In this document: positions 17,217-25,598 of the stretch, piece by piece | Position numbering within the stretch: position 1 is the stretch's first letter | How the letters are laid out: each line of letters opens with the position of its first letter | Origin: JAIYDQ01 sp034408855 | Lineage (GTDB): Bacteria > Planctomycetota > Planctomycetia > Pirellulales > Pirellulaceae | Reading direction: 5' to 3' | DNA length: 53,209 bases | NCBI GenBank assembly: GCA_034408855.1 | Contig: JAWXCK010000122.1 | Location: 1 to 53,209 of the forward strand | Notes under the pieces: generated by a model | Seen by the model: only the letters and a program-made list of their open reading frames with translations | Database searches by the model: none | Told to the model about the DNA's origin: nothing | Translations under genes and position numbers: made by a program

Positions 17217-17389
17217 AGTTGCTTGTCAACCAATCTTAAAACTGTCTTACAATCTTACTTTTCGACACCATCGAGCGACTCTTTGCGAGGTTCGCTCAGA
17301 CACATTTAATATTTCTTTACACTGTTCGAACAATCCGCTATTCAAGCAAACCGCTTGAAACGGCTTCGCAAACCAGTCCAAGGACCGGC
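17217..17389 (-). promoter_or_regulatory. Intergenic gap rpmC-rpsQ with a candidate promoter
   Basis: No gene is visible in these 173 bp. On the minus strand TTGTTC (17328-17333) and TATTAA (17306-17311) are separated by 16 nt and could serve as -35 and -10 boxes for an internal promoter ahead of rpsQ. Matches of this quality occur by chance, so confidence is low. Confidence 0.25.
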
Positions 17390-17584
17390 TTACTTCGAAG
17401 TCGCCCGTTGCGTCTGCAACGTTCGAACCTGAGCAATCAAGCGTCGGTTGCGACGCAATTGCGTCGGCACATCCATCCGCTCTGTCTCCGACTGGATACG
17501 CAGTCGGAACATTGTCTCGGCAGCATCTCGAGCGGTTAACTCAAGCTGCTCGTCGCTCATTTCACGCAAGTCACGAATCTTCAT
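17390..17584 (-). CDS. rpmC: 50S ribosomal protein L29
   Basis: L29 lies by the peptide exit tunnel next to L23 and forms part of the docking site for trigger factor and SRP. The 64-residue helical protein starts MKIRDLREMSDEQL and has the conserved LRIQSETERMDVPTQLRRNRR segment in outline. It follows rplP by 33 bp. Confidence 0.94.
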   Translation of the reverse strand: MKIRDLREMSDEQLELTARDAAETMFRLRIQSETERMDVPTQLRRNRRLIAQVRTLQTQRATSK

Positions 17585-17617
17585 TTCCGAACTCTCTCCA
17601 CCTTCATGCCAGCCATA

Positions 17618-18034
17618 CTAGGCAGGCCGACGACGAACCATGCGAACCTTGACCGGCATCTTTGCAGACAACCGAGCAAAACAAATCTTGGCTTGCGCTT
17701 CGCTCACCCCGGCCAGTTCATAGAGAACCGTCCCTGGCTTGACGACCGCAACCCAATACTCCGGCTCACCCTTCCCCTTACCCATTCGAGTTTCGAGTGG
17801 TTTCGAGGACACTGGTTTGTCCGGAAAAATTCTAATATATAACCGACCTTCACCACGAACGTATTGATTTGCAGCAATACGACCCGCTTCGATTGTTTGA
17901 GCTCGGATCCAACCTGGTTGCATGCACTGCAGACCGAATTCACCGAAAACAACCTTATTGCCGCGGGTCGCGTTACCTTTTATACGTCCTCTTTGGCTTT
18001 TTCGGTGCTTGACCCGCTTGGGCATCAGCGCCAT
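17618..18034 (-). CDS. rplP: 50S ribosomal protein L16
   Basis: L16 organises the tRNA-binding face of the large subunit. I place the start at ATG 18034 (MALMPKRVKHRK), which gives 138 residues, the family length. The same frame is open to 18115, but the extra residues do not look like L16. With this start the gene overlaps the 3' end of rpsC by 62 nt. Conserved segments include GNATRGNKVVFGEFGLQ, AGRIAANQYVRGEGRLYIRIFP and METRMGKGKGEP-like sequence near residue 80. Confidence 0.94.
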   Translation of the reverse strand: MALMPKRVKHRKSQRGRIKGNATRGNKVVFGEFGLQCMQPGWIRAQTIEAGRIAANQYVRGEGRLYIRIFPDKPVSSKPLETRMGKGKGEPEYWVAVVKPGTVLYELAGVSEAQAKICFARLSAKMPVKVRMVRRRPA

Positions 18035-18686
18035 CGTTACCATCTCCCGCGTAAGAACCCTGATTAATCCAAACTTGAATGCCGATGTTGCCTTGCGGCG
18101 TAGACGCTTCAGCAAAACCGTAATTGATTTTTGCTTGAATCGTGCTCAAGGGTAGCGCACCGGCATTACCCTTTTCGCATCGAGCCATTTCGGCACCGCC
18201 TAAACGACCCGACATTTGTATTTTGATACCTTTTGCACCCGCATCCATCGACGTGTCGATCGCCCGCTTCATCGTTCGACGGAAGCTCGATCTCTTCATC
18301 AACTGCTGAGCAATATCTTCTGCAACCAACTGACCGTAAATTTCGGGTCGATTAATTTCTTCGACCTTCAAGTTCACGCGTCGACCGATCAAGCCTTGAA
18401 GTTCTTCTTGTAAGACTTCGACATCCTGACCTTTTTTACCAATAATCAAACCTGGTCGAGCAACGAAAAGGATGACGCGAACTTCATCGCGTGTCCGTTC
18501 GATCTCGATACGATCAATTCCTGCTTGTCGATAAGCTTGTTTAGTCGGATGCTTCTTGATGAAGTGGCGAATCTTCTGGTCTTCGACCAAGAGCTCTGCG
18601 AACTCTTTCTTCCCGGCATACCATCGGCTCTTCCAGCCCATGACGATACCAGTACGAAAGCCAATCGGATTTACTTTTTGTCCCAT
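17973..18686 (-). CDS. rpsC: 30S ribosomal protein S3
   Basis: S3 lies at the mRNA entry of the small subunit and has helicase-related activity with S4 and S5. The 237-residue protein shows the KH domain (ARPGLIIGKKGQDVEVLQEE) and the C-terminal domain with RAIDTSMDAGAKGIKIQMSG and RLGGAEMAR. The last 20 residues (GDGNDGADAQAGQ and a basic tail) are encoded in the region shared with rplP. Confidence 0.96.
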   Translation of the reverse strand: MGQKVNPIGFRTGIVMGWKSRWYAGKKEFAELLVEDQKIRHFIKKHPTKQAYRQAGIDRIEIERTRDEVRVILFVARPGLIIGKKGQDVEVLQEELQGLIGRRVNLKVEEINRPEIYGQLVAEDIAQQLMKRSSFRRTMKRAIDTSMDAGAKGIKIQMSGRLGGAEMARCEKGNAGALPLSTIQAKINYGFAEASTPQGNIGIQVWINQGSYAGDGNDGADAQAGQAPKKPKRTYKR

Positions 18687-18698
18687 AGTTCAGCGATC

Positions 18699-19055
18699 CT
18701 AAACTTCTTCTAATTCGACAAGCGTAACTGTGATATGCGCCGTTCGCTTCAAAATACCGAAGGCTTGACCACGCGACATCGGACGAATTCGCTTCATCAC
18801 CGGTCCGCCATCAATGTGGGCTTCTAGCACCACAAGCTCTTCAACATTCAACGATCGACCTTTGTTTTGCTCGGGGTCCTGAGCGTTGCCGATGGCACTC
18901 TTCAAGACCGTTTCCAGCAATCTCGCACCGCGACTAGGTTGATATCGCAAAATATCCAACGCTTCATCAGCAAACTTACCGCGCACCATATTCGCCAGCG
19001 GTCGTACCTTGCGGGACGATATCTGTGCGTATTTGTGGCATGAAGTGAAAGCCAT
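18699..19055 (-). CDS. rplV: 50S ribosomal protein L22
   Basis: L22 lines the peptide exit tunnel with its beta-hairpin. The 118-residue protein has ISSRKVRPLANMVRGK near the N-terminus and MKRIRPMSRGQAFGILKRTAHITVTL at the C-terminus in outline. Its length is normal and the start is ATG. It lies between rpsS and rpsC, as in the standard S10 operon. Confidence 0.96.
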   Translation of the reverse strand: MAFTSCHKYAQISSRKVRPLANMVRGKFADEALDILRYQPSRGARLLETVLKSAIGNAQDPEQNKGRSLNVEELVVLEAHIDGGPVMKRIRPMSRGQAFGILKRTAHITVTLVELEEV

Positions 19056-19113
19056 TATCTAAACTCCAAAATCTCGTGATCGAGTCAACTCGCCGCGATC
19101 CAATTCAAAACTA

Positions 19114-19377
19114 CTATTTCTTACCACCCTTGCCGCCATGTCCGCGGAAGGTTCGAGTCGGTGCAAACTCACCCAGTTTGTGACCGACCATATCTTCAGT
19201 AACCAGTACTCGCATATGCGTTCGACCGTTGTGGACCATAAAAGTCGCACCAACGAACTCGGGCACAATCGTGCAACGACGAGCCCAGGTTGTTATCGGA
19301 GCCGTGTTACCGATCTTCGAAAACTTCTTAAACAACTTCGGGTCTACAAAAGGACCCTTTTTGGTTGAACGACCCAT
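19114..19377 (-). CDS. rpsS: 30S ribosomal protein S19
   Basis: S19 lies in the head of the small subunit and forms a pair with S13. The 87-residue protein begins MGRSTKKGPFVDPKLFKK and has ITTWARRCTIVPEFVG, HNGRTHMRVLVTEDMVGHKLGEF and a basic C-terminus. The length is normal. Confidence 0.97.
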   Translation of the reverse strand: MGRSTKKGPFVDPKLFKKFSKIGNTAPITTWARRCTIVPEFVGATFMVHNGRTHMRVLVTEDMVGHKLGEFAPTRTFRGHGGKGGKK

Positions 19378-19441
19378 AAATTGTTGTCAACTATCCTAAC
19401 AGTGTGAACCAACTTGATCGCGGTGCGATCAACGACCATTT

Positions 19442-20299
19442 CTACTTCAATTTCAACTGGCCATAACGGCGCGACTTGCGTCGGCGAATAATGGCAGTAT
19501 TGGACGGCTTGCGAGGTCGACGTGTTCCGCCACCTTTGGCAAGCTTACCTGTTGGACTAACTGGATGACGACCACCCTTAGTCTTTCCTTCACCACCACC
19601 GTGCGGGTGATCGACAGGATTCATCGCAGTTCCTCGAACATGCGGTCTCCAACCTTTCCAACGATTCCTACCAGCCTTACCAATAACGACAGCGTCGTGA
19701 TCGGTATTGCTGCACTTTCCAATCGTAGCTCGGCATCGATTAGGCACGCGTCGGATTTCACCGCTCGGTAACTGCAACTGAGCCCAAGCACCTTCACGAG
19801 CCATCAATACCGCCGAAGTACCAGCGCTTCGGCATAACGCCGCACCGCGACCTGGCTGCATTTCGATACAACAAATTTCAGTTCCAGGTGGAATATTCTT
19901 CATCGGCATGCTATTGCCAATTGTCGGCGCCGCTTCCGCACCATTCATCACCGTCTGTCCGGCCTTCAATCCATCCGCCGCGACCACATAAGCTTTTTCT
20001 CCGTCGGCATAGTGCAACAACGCAATGCGCGCCGATCGGTTTGGATCGTACTGGATCGAATCGACCTTTGCCGGAATCCCGTCCTTCGTTCGCTTGAAGT
20101 CGATGATCCGATACATTTGCTTGTGACCACCGCCACGATGACGAGACGTGATGAAACCCTGATTGTTTCGTCCGCCAGTTTTCTTGGCGCGGATCATCAG
20201 CGACTTCTCAGGCACTGCACCTGGGGTCAACTCTGCAAAATCGTTCACCGACGAATTGCGTCGTCCGGGTGAAGTTGGTTTGTATACTCGAATTCCCAT
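19442..20299 (-). CDS. rplB: 50S ribosomal protein L2
   Basis: L2 is a core large-subunit protein required for subunit joining and near the peptidyl transferase centre. The 285-residue protein has the conserved RHRGGGHKQMYR, the central beta-barrel, and the hallmark GTAMNPVDHPHGGGEG with its functionally important His near the C-terminus. The length is slightly above the 273 residues of E. coli. Confidence 0.97.
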   Translation of the reverse strand: MGIRVYKPTSPGRRNSSVNDFAELTPGAVPEKSLMIRAKKTGGRNNQGFITSRHRGGGHKQMYRIIDFKRTKDGIPAKVDSIQYDPNRSARIALLHYADGEKAYVVAADGLKAGQTVMNGAEAAPTIGNSMPMKNIPPGTEICCIEMQPGRGAALCRSAGTSAVLMAREGAWAQLQLPSGEIRRVPNRCRATIGKCSNTDHDAVVIGKAGRNRWKGWRPHVRGTAMNPVDHPHGGGEGKTKGGRHPVSPTGKLAKGGGTRRPRKPSNTAIIRRRKSRRYGQLKLK

Positions 20300-20372
20300 A
20301 TCTTATTCTGTCCTGTGAGCTTCCCGCAGCCTACGACCGCCGAAAACAATCCTATCGCGTTTTGTCTATTTT

Positions 20373-20687
20373 TTAGAAGAAATCAATCTTGTGCTCTGCA
20401 CCCAATTTGACGATGGCTTTCTTCCACCTTTTCGTCACACCGAGACCAAATCGGCTTCGTCGTATCTTGCCATTTCGGTTTTGAGTCGCCACTCCAACGA
20501 CCTTGACGTTAAACAACTCTTCAATCGCCTGCTTGATCTCAGTCTTCGTCGCAATTGGATGGACTTCGAAAGCGTAGCGATTATTACGAGTTGCTTTGTG
20601 AATCCCTTTTTCGCTCACCAACGGTCGCAATATGATCTGATGCGGCGTCAGCTCGAGCGTTCTTGTGATTATTTTATTTGTAGCCAT
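20373..20687 (-). CDS. rplW: 50S ribosomal protein L23
   Basis: L23 is at the tunnel exit and docks trigger factor and SRP. The 104-residue protein has LRPLVSEKGIHKATRNNRYAFEVHP and IEELFNVKVVGVATQN, both typical. The ATG start lies 35 bp after rplD. Confidence 0.95.
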   Translation of the reverse strand: MATNKIITRTLELTPHQIILRPLVSEKGIHKATRNNRYAFEVHPIATKTEIKQAIEELFNVKVVGVATQNRNGKIRRSRFGLGVTKRWKKAIVKLGAEHKIDFF

Positions 20688-20722
20688 GACTTACTCAATC
20701 AATTCCATCAAACCCACGACAA

Positions 20723-21352
20723 CTACGCTGACGCTCGCGAAGCAAGCCAATCCAACGCGTCCTTCGTCAAAACCAACTTTCTTGGTCGCAACACCACCAA
20801 GGCATTCAAATCAGCCACCGGCATGATATTCAAACCCGGAATGTTTCGACCACTCATGTATGCATTCTTGTCCAACCCACCCGTCGCGAACGTCGTGGTA
20901 ACACCTGTCAAGCCAAGAGCCTTCAAGGCCGTAGCCATCACTTGGGTCTTCGGTGCCGTAAAGCTGAACTTGTCGACCACGATAACGCTGCCGCTTTCCA
21001 ATTTCGAAGCGATCGCCATCCGAGTTGCCGACTGGATCGCCTTGCGAGGCAATCGATAATAGTACGAACGAGGCTGGCGCGATTTCGCGTGACCACCACC
21101 GCGTCGAACCGGCTGCCGCTTGGCACCCATTCGAGCGTTACCAGTTCCTTTTTGTCGGTAAATCTTTTTCGTTGAACCAGCAACTTCACCGCGACCCTTG
21201 GTCTTATTGCTGCCTTGACGCAAGTTTGCCAAGTACATCACAACGGCTTCGTGCAAAAGCTGCTTGGTAATTTTCGGAGCAATCGAACGAGGATCGATTT
21301 CGTAATCCCCGACTTTACTTCCGCTCATATCGTAAATTGGTAATGTGACCAT
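20723..21352 (-). CDS. rplD: 50S ribosomal protein L4
   Basis: L4 lines the exit tunnel and in enterobacteria represses the S10 operon; that control cannot be read from this sequence. The 209-residue protein has the tunnel loop signature TKGRGEVAGSTKKIYRQKGTGNARMG, in which GSTKKIYRQKGTG is diagnostic. Length and position after rplC are normal. Confidence 0.96.
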   Translation of the reverse strand: MVTLPIYDMSGSKVGDYEIDPRSIAPKITKQLLHEAVVMYLANLRQGSNKTKGRGEVAGSTKKIYRQKGTGNARMGAKRQPVRRGGGHAKSRQPRSYYYRLPRKAIQSATRMAIASKLESGSVIVVDKFSFTAPKTQVMATALKALGLTGVTTTFATGGLDKNAYMSGRNIPGLNIMPVADLNALVVLRPRKLVLTKDALDWLASRASA

Positions 21353-21411
21353 AATTTTTTGCTCTGAATGCGACCGCGGCCTACTTTAACTCGCCAGCAA
21401 CTCTCGACGAA

Positions 21412-22119
21412 CTACTTCCCTTTGCTCGACGCTCGCGTCAACTTATTGGATTCTCGGATCATGACATACCCGCCAGCCGCACCGGGGACAGCCCCACGCA
21501 CCAAAAGCAGGTTATTTTCTTCGTCGACGCGAACCACTTTGAGATTCCGCATCGTCATGCGATCTCCGCCGTAACGACCAGCCATCTTTCGACCTTTGAA
21601 CAAATGGCCAGGATAGGTACCCGCTTGTGTACCCCCTGCGTGACGATGGCATTTCTTAACACCGTGCGTTGCTCGTTGACCACGAAAATTGTGCCGCTTC
21701 ATAACGCCGCTATAACCACAACCCTTGGTGGTTCCGATGACGTCAACCGACTTTATGTCCTTGAACATGCCGACGGTCACAACGCCACCGACTTCGAGAT
21801 CGGCAGCATCGCGGAACTCGCGAGTAAATCGCTTGGGTTCGCAATCAGCCTTAGGAGTCAAGGCCACACCGGCGGCGGTCAGCTTGCGAGCACGCGAGCT
21901 TCCGATGGAAGCAACATGACCGCGCTCGCTGCGGGACGCCAAACGACGTGGCTTATCAAGAAAGCCCAATTGGGCTGCAACATATCCATCACAATCAACG
22001 GTTCTGACCTGCGTGACTTTGCACGGGCCAGCTTCAATAACGGTAACCGTTACGGCGGTACCGTCTTGCTCAAACACTTGTGTCATGCCGACCTTGCGGC
22101 CGAGTATTCCCTTGGTCAT
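21412..22119 (-). CDS. rplC: 50S ribosomal protein L3
   Basis: L3 is among the first proteins to join the large subunit and reaches the peptidyl transferase centre. I start it at ATG 22119 (MTKGILGRKVGMTQVF), preceded by GGAA 8 nt upstream, giving 235 residues. The frame is open to 22170, but that stretch is not L3-like. FRGQRATHGVKKCHRHAGG and PGHLFKGRKMAGRYG are the conserved loop motifs. The 182-bp space to rpsJ is larger than usual. Confidence 0.95.
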   Translation of the reverse strand: MTKGILGRKVGMTQVFEQDGTAVTVTVIEAGPCKVTQVRTVDCDGYVAAQLGFLDKPRRLASRSERGHVASIGSSRARKLTAAGVALTPKADCEPKRFTREFRDAADLEVGGVVTVGMFKDIKSVDVIGTTKGCGYSGVMKRHNFRGQRATHGVKKCHRHAGGTQAGTYPGHLFKGRKMAGRYGGDRMTMRNLKVVRVDEENNLLLVRGAVPGAAGGYVMIRESNKLTRASSKGK

Positions 22120-22201
22120 CGCTTTATTCCGTTGATCATTTTGCTTCCGAGGAGACTTCGCAACACCCACGCCTGCTACACCGAGCGGCTTGAGCCGATA
22201 C

Positions 22202-22215
22202 CGATACCGGTATCG
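22202..22215. repeat. 14-bp perfect palindrome between rpsJ and rplC
   Basis: CGATACCGGTATCG is its own reverse complement. It lies in the middle of the 182-bp rpsJ-rplC gap. It could be a protein-binding site or a small hairpin, or simply chance. Confidence 0.35.
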
Positions 22216-22301
22216 CCTGCGATCTTACCTCTGAAGCTTCCGAAGCATATTACGGGAGCCTGTTTAACAGATTCACTAAAAAACTGTGATATTCCAACTA
22301 A

Positions 22302-22628
22302 CTATCGAGACGTCGCCTTGATCTTGATATCTACCCCTGCTGGCAGACTGAGCTTGTTAAGAGCTTCAATCGTGCGAGCCGTGGCTTGCTTGATATCGAT
22401 CAGACGCTTGTGCGTGCGGATCTCGAATTGCTGTCGAGCTTTTTTGTCGATATTGGGACCTGACAGTACCGTGTATCTTTCGATACGAGTCGGCAAAGGA
22501 ATCGGGCCGTGAACCTCGGAATGGGTCCGCTTCGCGGTCTCGACTATTTCCATGGCGCTTTGATCCAGCACTGCATGGTCATAGGCCTCCATCCGGATCC
22601 TAATCACTTCGTGTGAACCACCAGCCAC
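22302..22628 (-). CDS. rpsJ: 30S ribosomal protein S10 (NusE)
   Basis: S10 is a small-subunit head protein and also the NusE transcription antitermination factor. The 108-residue product has IRIRMEAYDHAVLDQSA, PIPLPTRIERYTVLSGP and FEIRTHKRLIDI, all conserved. The start is GTG at 22628, with GAGGT (22637-22641) 8 nt upstream. It is the first gene of the ribosomal run; no rpsL, rpsG, fusA or tuf lies upstream, so the str-type genes must be elsewhere. Confidence 0.96.
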   Translation of the reverse strand: MAGGSHEVIRIRMEAYDHAVLDQSAMEIVETAKRTHSEVHGPIPLPTRIERYTVLSGPNIDKKARQQFEIRTHKRLIDIKQATARTIEALNKLSLPAGVDIKIKATSR

Positions 22629-22705
22629 GTTTTGCTACCTCGTAAGTACCGAAAAAATCCCTGGGGCATGTCCACAAAATGCGGCAAACCCTCGTTTACT
22701 ACGAC

Positions 22706-22735
22706 AAAAAGTCTCTTTCCTCGCATTTCGCGAGG
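22706..22735 (-). terminator. Candidate terminator after the secretin gene
   Basis: On the minus strand a 6-bp stem, CCTCGC/GCGAGG (22719-22735), with a flanking purine/pyrimidine extension is followed a few bases later by a run of five T. It lies 70 bp after the secretin stop and about 80 bp before rpsJ. The gap between stem and T run makes it imperfect. Confidence 0.4.
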
Positions 22736-22807
22736 AGGGAAAGAATGTATGAACTGCGGCGCGAATCGTCAACAGCAAATGACGATGCGAGGAAAGAAAA
22801 TGCGAAT

Positions 22808-25360
22808 TCATCGCATTAGGACCGGCTGGCTTTGTGGGTATTCCGATGGAATTCCCATGAAGCCGGCTTGGCGATCCGAGATGTATTGGAGGTCTTGAAA
22901 TCGCGAGTCTCGCAGAATAATCGGTCGAATGAAGACGAAAAATGCCGTCGATTCCTTCGATTCATCCGATCGTCCCAACAGATCGCGGATCAGCGGTATC
23001 TGCTCGATCCAAGGAATGCCCGCGTATTCGATCCGTTTTCCTTCGCGATTCAAGCCGCCAACAATCACAGTCTTTCCGTCTGGAATGGTGACAACGCTTT
23101 CTATCGTTTGTCGGTTGGTCGCCGGTGGAAGCGTGGCGGTTCCGGTCCCGGTGAAGCTGCTGAATTCAATCTGAAATTCGAGCTGCAAATTGTCGTCTTC
23201 ATTGATTTGAGGCGTCACGGAGATCGTTGTTCCAGCCGTCTTCGCTCCGCCGACGCTCGTTGTCGAGACTGTATTGGATGCGTTGACGCTCGCGAACGGA
23301 ATTTCAACGACACTTTCTAGCGTTCCCGTTGCATTGTTGTTTACGACTAATTTCGGAGCGGAATTGACACGCGATCGAGTATGCGTTGCAAGGGCGCGAA
23401 TGACGATGTCGGCTATTTCGGGATCGACAATCGTGCCGTTGAAACCGCGACCCGGTATGATTTTTAGGGCACCCGTCGTTGCATCGACTTCACTGAGCCC
23501 AAACGACGTAAACTTAAATGCGCGGCGAGTACCTTGTCGATCACCGCCGGATGCTTCAATTCCGAGTGTAAAGCCGTCGGTCGTATCGATCGCAACAAGT
23601 TTGGCTTCGATCATGACTTGCGGGCGTCGAGTATCGAGCGATTCGATCAGCTTCTGATATATCGGTTGAATGTTGGAGGGTGCATAAATAAGTAGACTAT
23701 TTGTGCCGATGTCGGCAGAGATGCGGGCTCCACCGGGTAACAAGGCCGAACCGCCGCCTCCAAAACCACTCGCATTGGCACCACTTTGATTTAGCTGTGA
23801 AGTACGACGCCCGGAACTCCCGCCTGCTGCACCGCCTTGACCGCCAAGAGCCGTTCCTCCGGTGGTCGTCGGCTGTCCTGGCTGCAATGGCAATGTCTGC
23901 GTTGCAATGCCTTGATTTCCAAATTGCCCGCCACCGGTAAGACCACCGAAGATGCCGCCGCCAAGTCCACCAAAACCTTGTCCACCAAAACCTTGTCCAC
24001 CAAAACCTTGTCCACCAAAACCTTGTCCACCAAAACCTTGTCCTCCAAAGCCTTGCCCGAAACCTTGTCCACCAAAGCCTGCTCCACCTTGCTGACTGTT
24101 AGGATACCCGGGAATCCCGCCGCCAAAACCGCCGCCAAAGAACTGGCCGTTACCTCCACCAAAACCGCCACCGACCCCAATTCCATAGGCTTGTTGCAAG
24201 GCGAGGAGTGTAATGAGAACATCGCCGGCTCGTGCGTTTTTCAGTTTGTGGACTCGGACCGGGCTGTCGTCAACCGACGCAGTTTTGTCGAGCTGACTTA
24301 GAAGATTTTCTATTTGTAGATGTATGCTCTTCGTCGCTCGAACGATCAGCAAGTTTCCGTCCTCATCAACCGTTCCGTGATAGGCTCGTTCGAGATCTTG
24401 CTCGGGTAATATCCCTTCGATGATCTTGTTCAAACGCTCGGCCGTTAGATTCTTCGGACGATAGACGTTCGTGTCTAAACCCAATTCGACATCGAGCTGA
24501 CGAAGCAGAATCATCGCGTCATCGACCAGCGGCTTTCGACCTGCAACTAGGATACGATTCCCTTTGGCATCGTCAAACAAACGCAGCGACTTGGGAGTTG
24601 GCGCATCGCCTTGAGTTTCCTTCTGGCCGTAAATCGCCGACGCTTGGTCGGTTAACGCCTTCGGAGTTCGGTTCTTGACTTCATAAAAAGCGAATACCGA
24701 TTCGCCGGCTGGACTGTCGAGCATCTCGATAAGCTCGGCGATTCTTTTGATGTTGGATGCATAATCGGTAACGATCAGCGTATTCGAATCAGTGATCGGG
24801 ATAGCTTTTGCCGTTGTCGAAAATTGCGTGATTTGTACCGATAGAGGCAAGGCTTGGATTTTCTTTAAAAGAAATACTTGCGTCACCGGTGCCCCTGCAC
24901 CTTCAGTGCGAAGGATCTCCTCGGCGTTTCCTTTCGGAGCAAACTGGTTCATCTCCGCCGACCGGATAATTTGTTTTGTACCACTTACGTCCGTATCAAC
25001 GATCGCCAGACCTTCGGCTTTGAGGGCGCTGCTTACTAGAAATTTAAGCGATCCGAGCGGTATCTTGGCTGGAGTCTGAATCGAGATCTTCGTGTTGCCG
25101 ACGTCTTCTTTAAAGTGGTAGCGAACTTGCAGCCGCTCCGAGACATACTTGAGAAGTTGATTTACGGTAAGCTGATTGGGTAGCGTGAACTCGATCATCG
25201 TCTGATCGTTCGCCAACGCATTGGTCGACAAGTTCGGAAACTGCCCTTGCCCGCGAACTGAAGCGGCAGACGATAACAACGCAATCGACAATGCTAGCAA
25301 TATCGCATAGAGGCGGTAACGCTGAGTAAAAACCGAATCATTGACACAAAAGAACATCAT
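22808..25360 (-). CDS. Secretin (type II/III secretion or pilus outer-membrane channel family)
   Basis: The 850-residue protein begins with a signal peptide (LYAILLALSIALLSSA, cut near RGQ). Several N-terminal ring-building domains of the secretin/NolW kind follow (for example FAFYEVKNRTPKALTDQ and DGNLLIVRATKS). Then comes a glycine-rich insert of repeated GFGGQ. The C-terminal secretin domain has PQVMIEAKLVAID and ESVVTIPDGKTVIVGGL, with IPLIRDLLG. It should form an outer-membrane channel. The start is ATG 25360 with AGGGA upstream. No GspE, GspF, pilin or PilMNOP gene is nearby, so the channel is an orphan here. The family is firm; the system it serves is unknown. Confidence 0.9.
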   Translation of the reverse strand: MMFFCVNDSVFTQRYRLYAILLALSIALLSSAASVRGQGQFPNLSTNALANDQTMIEFTLPNQLTVNQLLKYVSERLQVRYHFKEDVGNTKISIQTPAKIPLGSLKFLVSSALKAEGLAIVDTDVSGTKQIIRSAEMNQFAPKGNAEEILRTEGAGAPVTQVFLLKKIQALPLSVQITQFSTTAKAIPITDSNTLIVTDYASNIKRIAELIEMLDSPAGESVFAFYEVKNRTPKALTDQASAIYGQKETQGDAPTPKSLRLFDDAKGNRILVAGRKPLVDDAMILLRQLDVELGLDTNVYRPKNLTAERLNKIIEGILPEQDLERAYHGTVDEDGNLLIVRATKSIHLQIENLLSQLDKTASVDDSPVRVHKLKNARAGDVLITLLALQQAYGIGVGGGFGGGNGQFFGGGFGGGIPGYPNSQQGGAGFGGQGFGQGFGGQGFGGQGFGGQGFGGQGFGGQGFGGLGGGIFGGLTGGGQFGNQGIATQTLPLQPGQPTTTGGTALGGQGGAAGGSSGRRTSQLNQSGANASGFGGGGSALLPGGARISADIGTNSLLIYAPSNIQPIYQKLIESLDTRRPQVMIEAKLVAIDTTDGFTLGIEASGGDRQGTRRAFKFTSFGLSEVDATTGALKIIPGRGFNGTIVDPEIADIVIRALATHTRSRVNSAPKLVVNNNATGTLESVVEIPFASVNASNTVSTTSVGGAKTAGTTISVTPQINEDDNLQLEFQIEFSSFTGTGTATLPPATNRQTIESVVTIPDGKTVIVGGLNREGKRIEYAGIPWIEQIPLIRDLLGRSDESKESTAFFVFIRPIILRDSRFQDLQYISDRQAGFMGIPSEYPQSQPVLMR
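23966..24055 (-). repeat. 15-bp tandem repeat encoding GFGGQ
   Basis: Five identical copies of TCCACCAAAACCTTG (plus-strand reading) at 23966-24040 are followed by one variant copy to 24055. On the coding strand they give Gly-Phe-Gly-Gly-Gln units inside the secretin. The identity at the DNA level points to recent slippage, so the copy number may vary among strains. Confidence 0.9.
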
Positions 25361-25415
25361 CGCTAGTCCCTGCTCAGAGATAATTGGGAAAAGGTCAAAA
25401 AACTTCCTTAAATTT

Positions 25416-25490
25416 GGGTGGCACACCCTGAGTCTTCGAAGGGCGTGGACGCATTCAACACGCCCTTCGAAGACTCAGGGCGTGCCACCC
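25416..25490. repeat. 75-bp near-perfect inverted repeat between divergent genes
   Basis: Two 32-bp arms (25416-25447 and 25459-25490) are complementary except at one position and enclose an 11-nt loop. The outer end reads GGGTGGCAC. It lies between the divergent secretin and DUF58 genes. The near identity and lack of coding content suggest a REP- or MITE-like element, since such GGGTGGCAC-ended palindromes recur in planctomycete genomes (from memory). There is no clear target-site duplication. Confidence 0.85.
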
Positions 25491-25598
25491 GCGCACACTA
25501 CGACAGGCAATGAAGCGGTGTCAAGGTGGTTGTAGGGAGATGGGTGGCCGCCGTTTAAACGCAAGAATATTGTTGAGGCGTATTCTTTGGAAGCGAAT

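Noticed and set aside
21604..22512. 302-codon plus-strand frame opposite rplC and rpsJ
   Set aside because: It is antisense to two ribosomal protein genes and has no recognisable domain.
23966..24055. Regular 15-bp repeats considered as a CRISPR-like array
   Set aside because: There are no spacers; the units are in-frame GFGGQ codons of the secretin.
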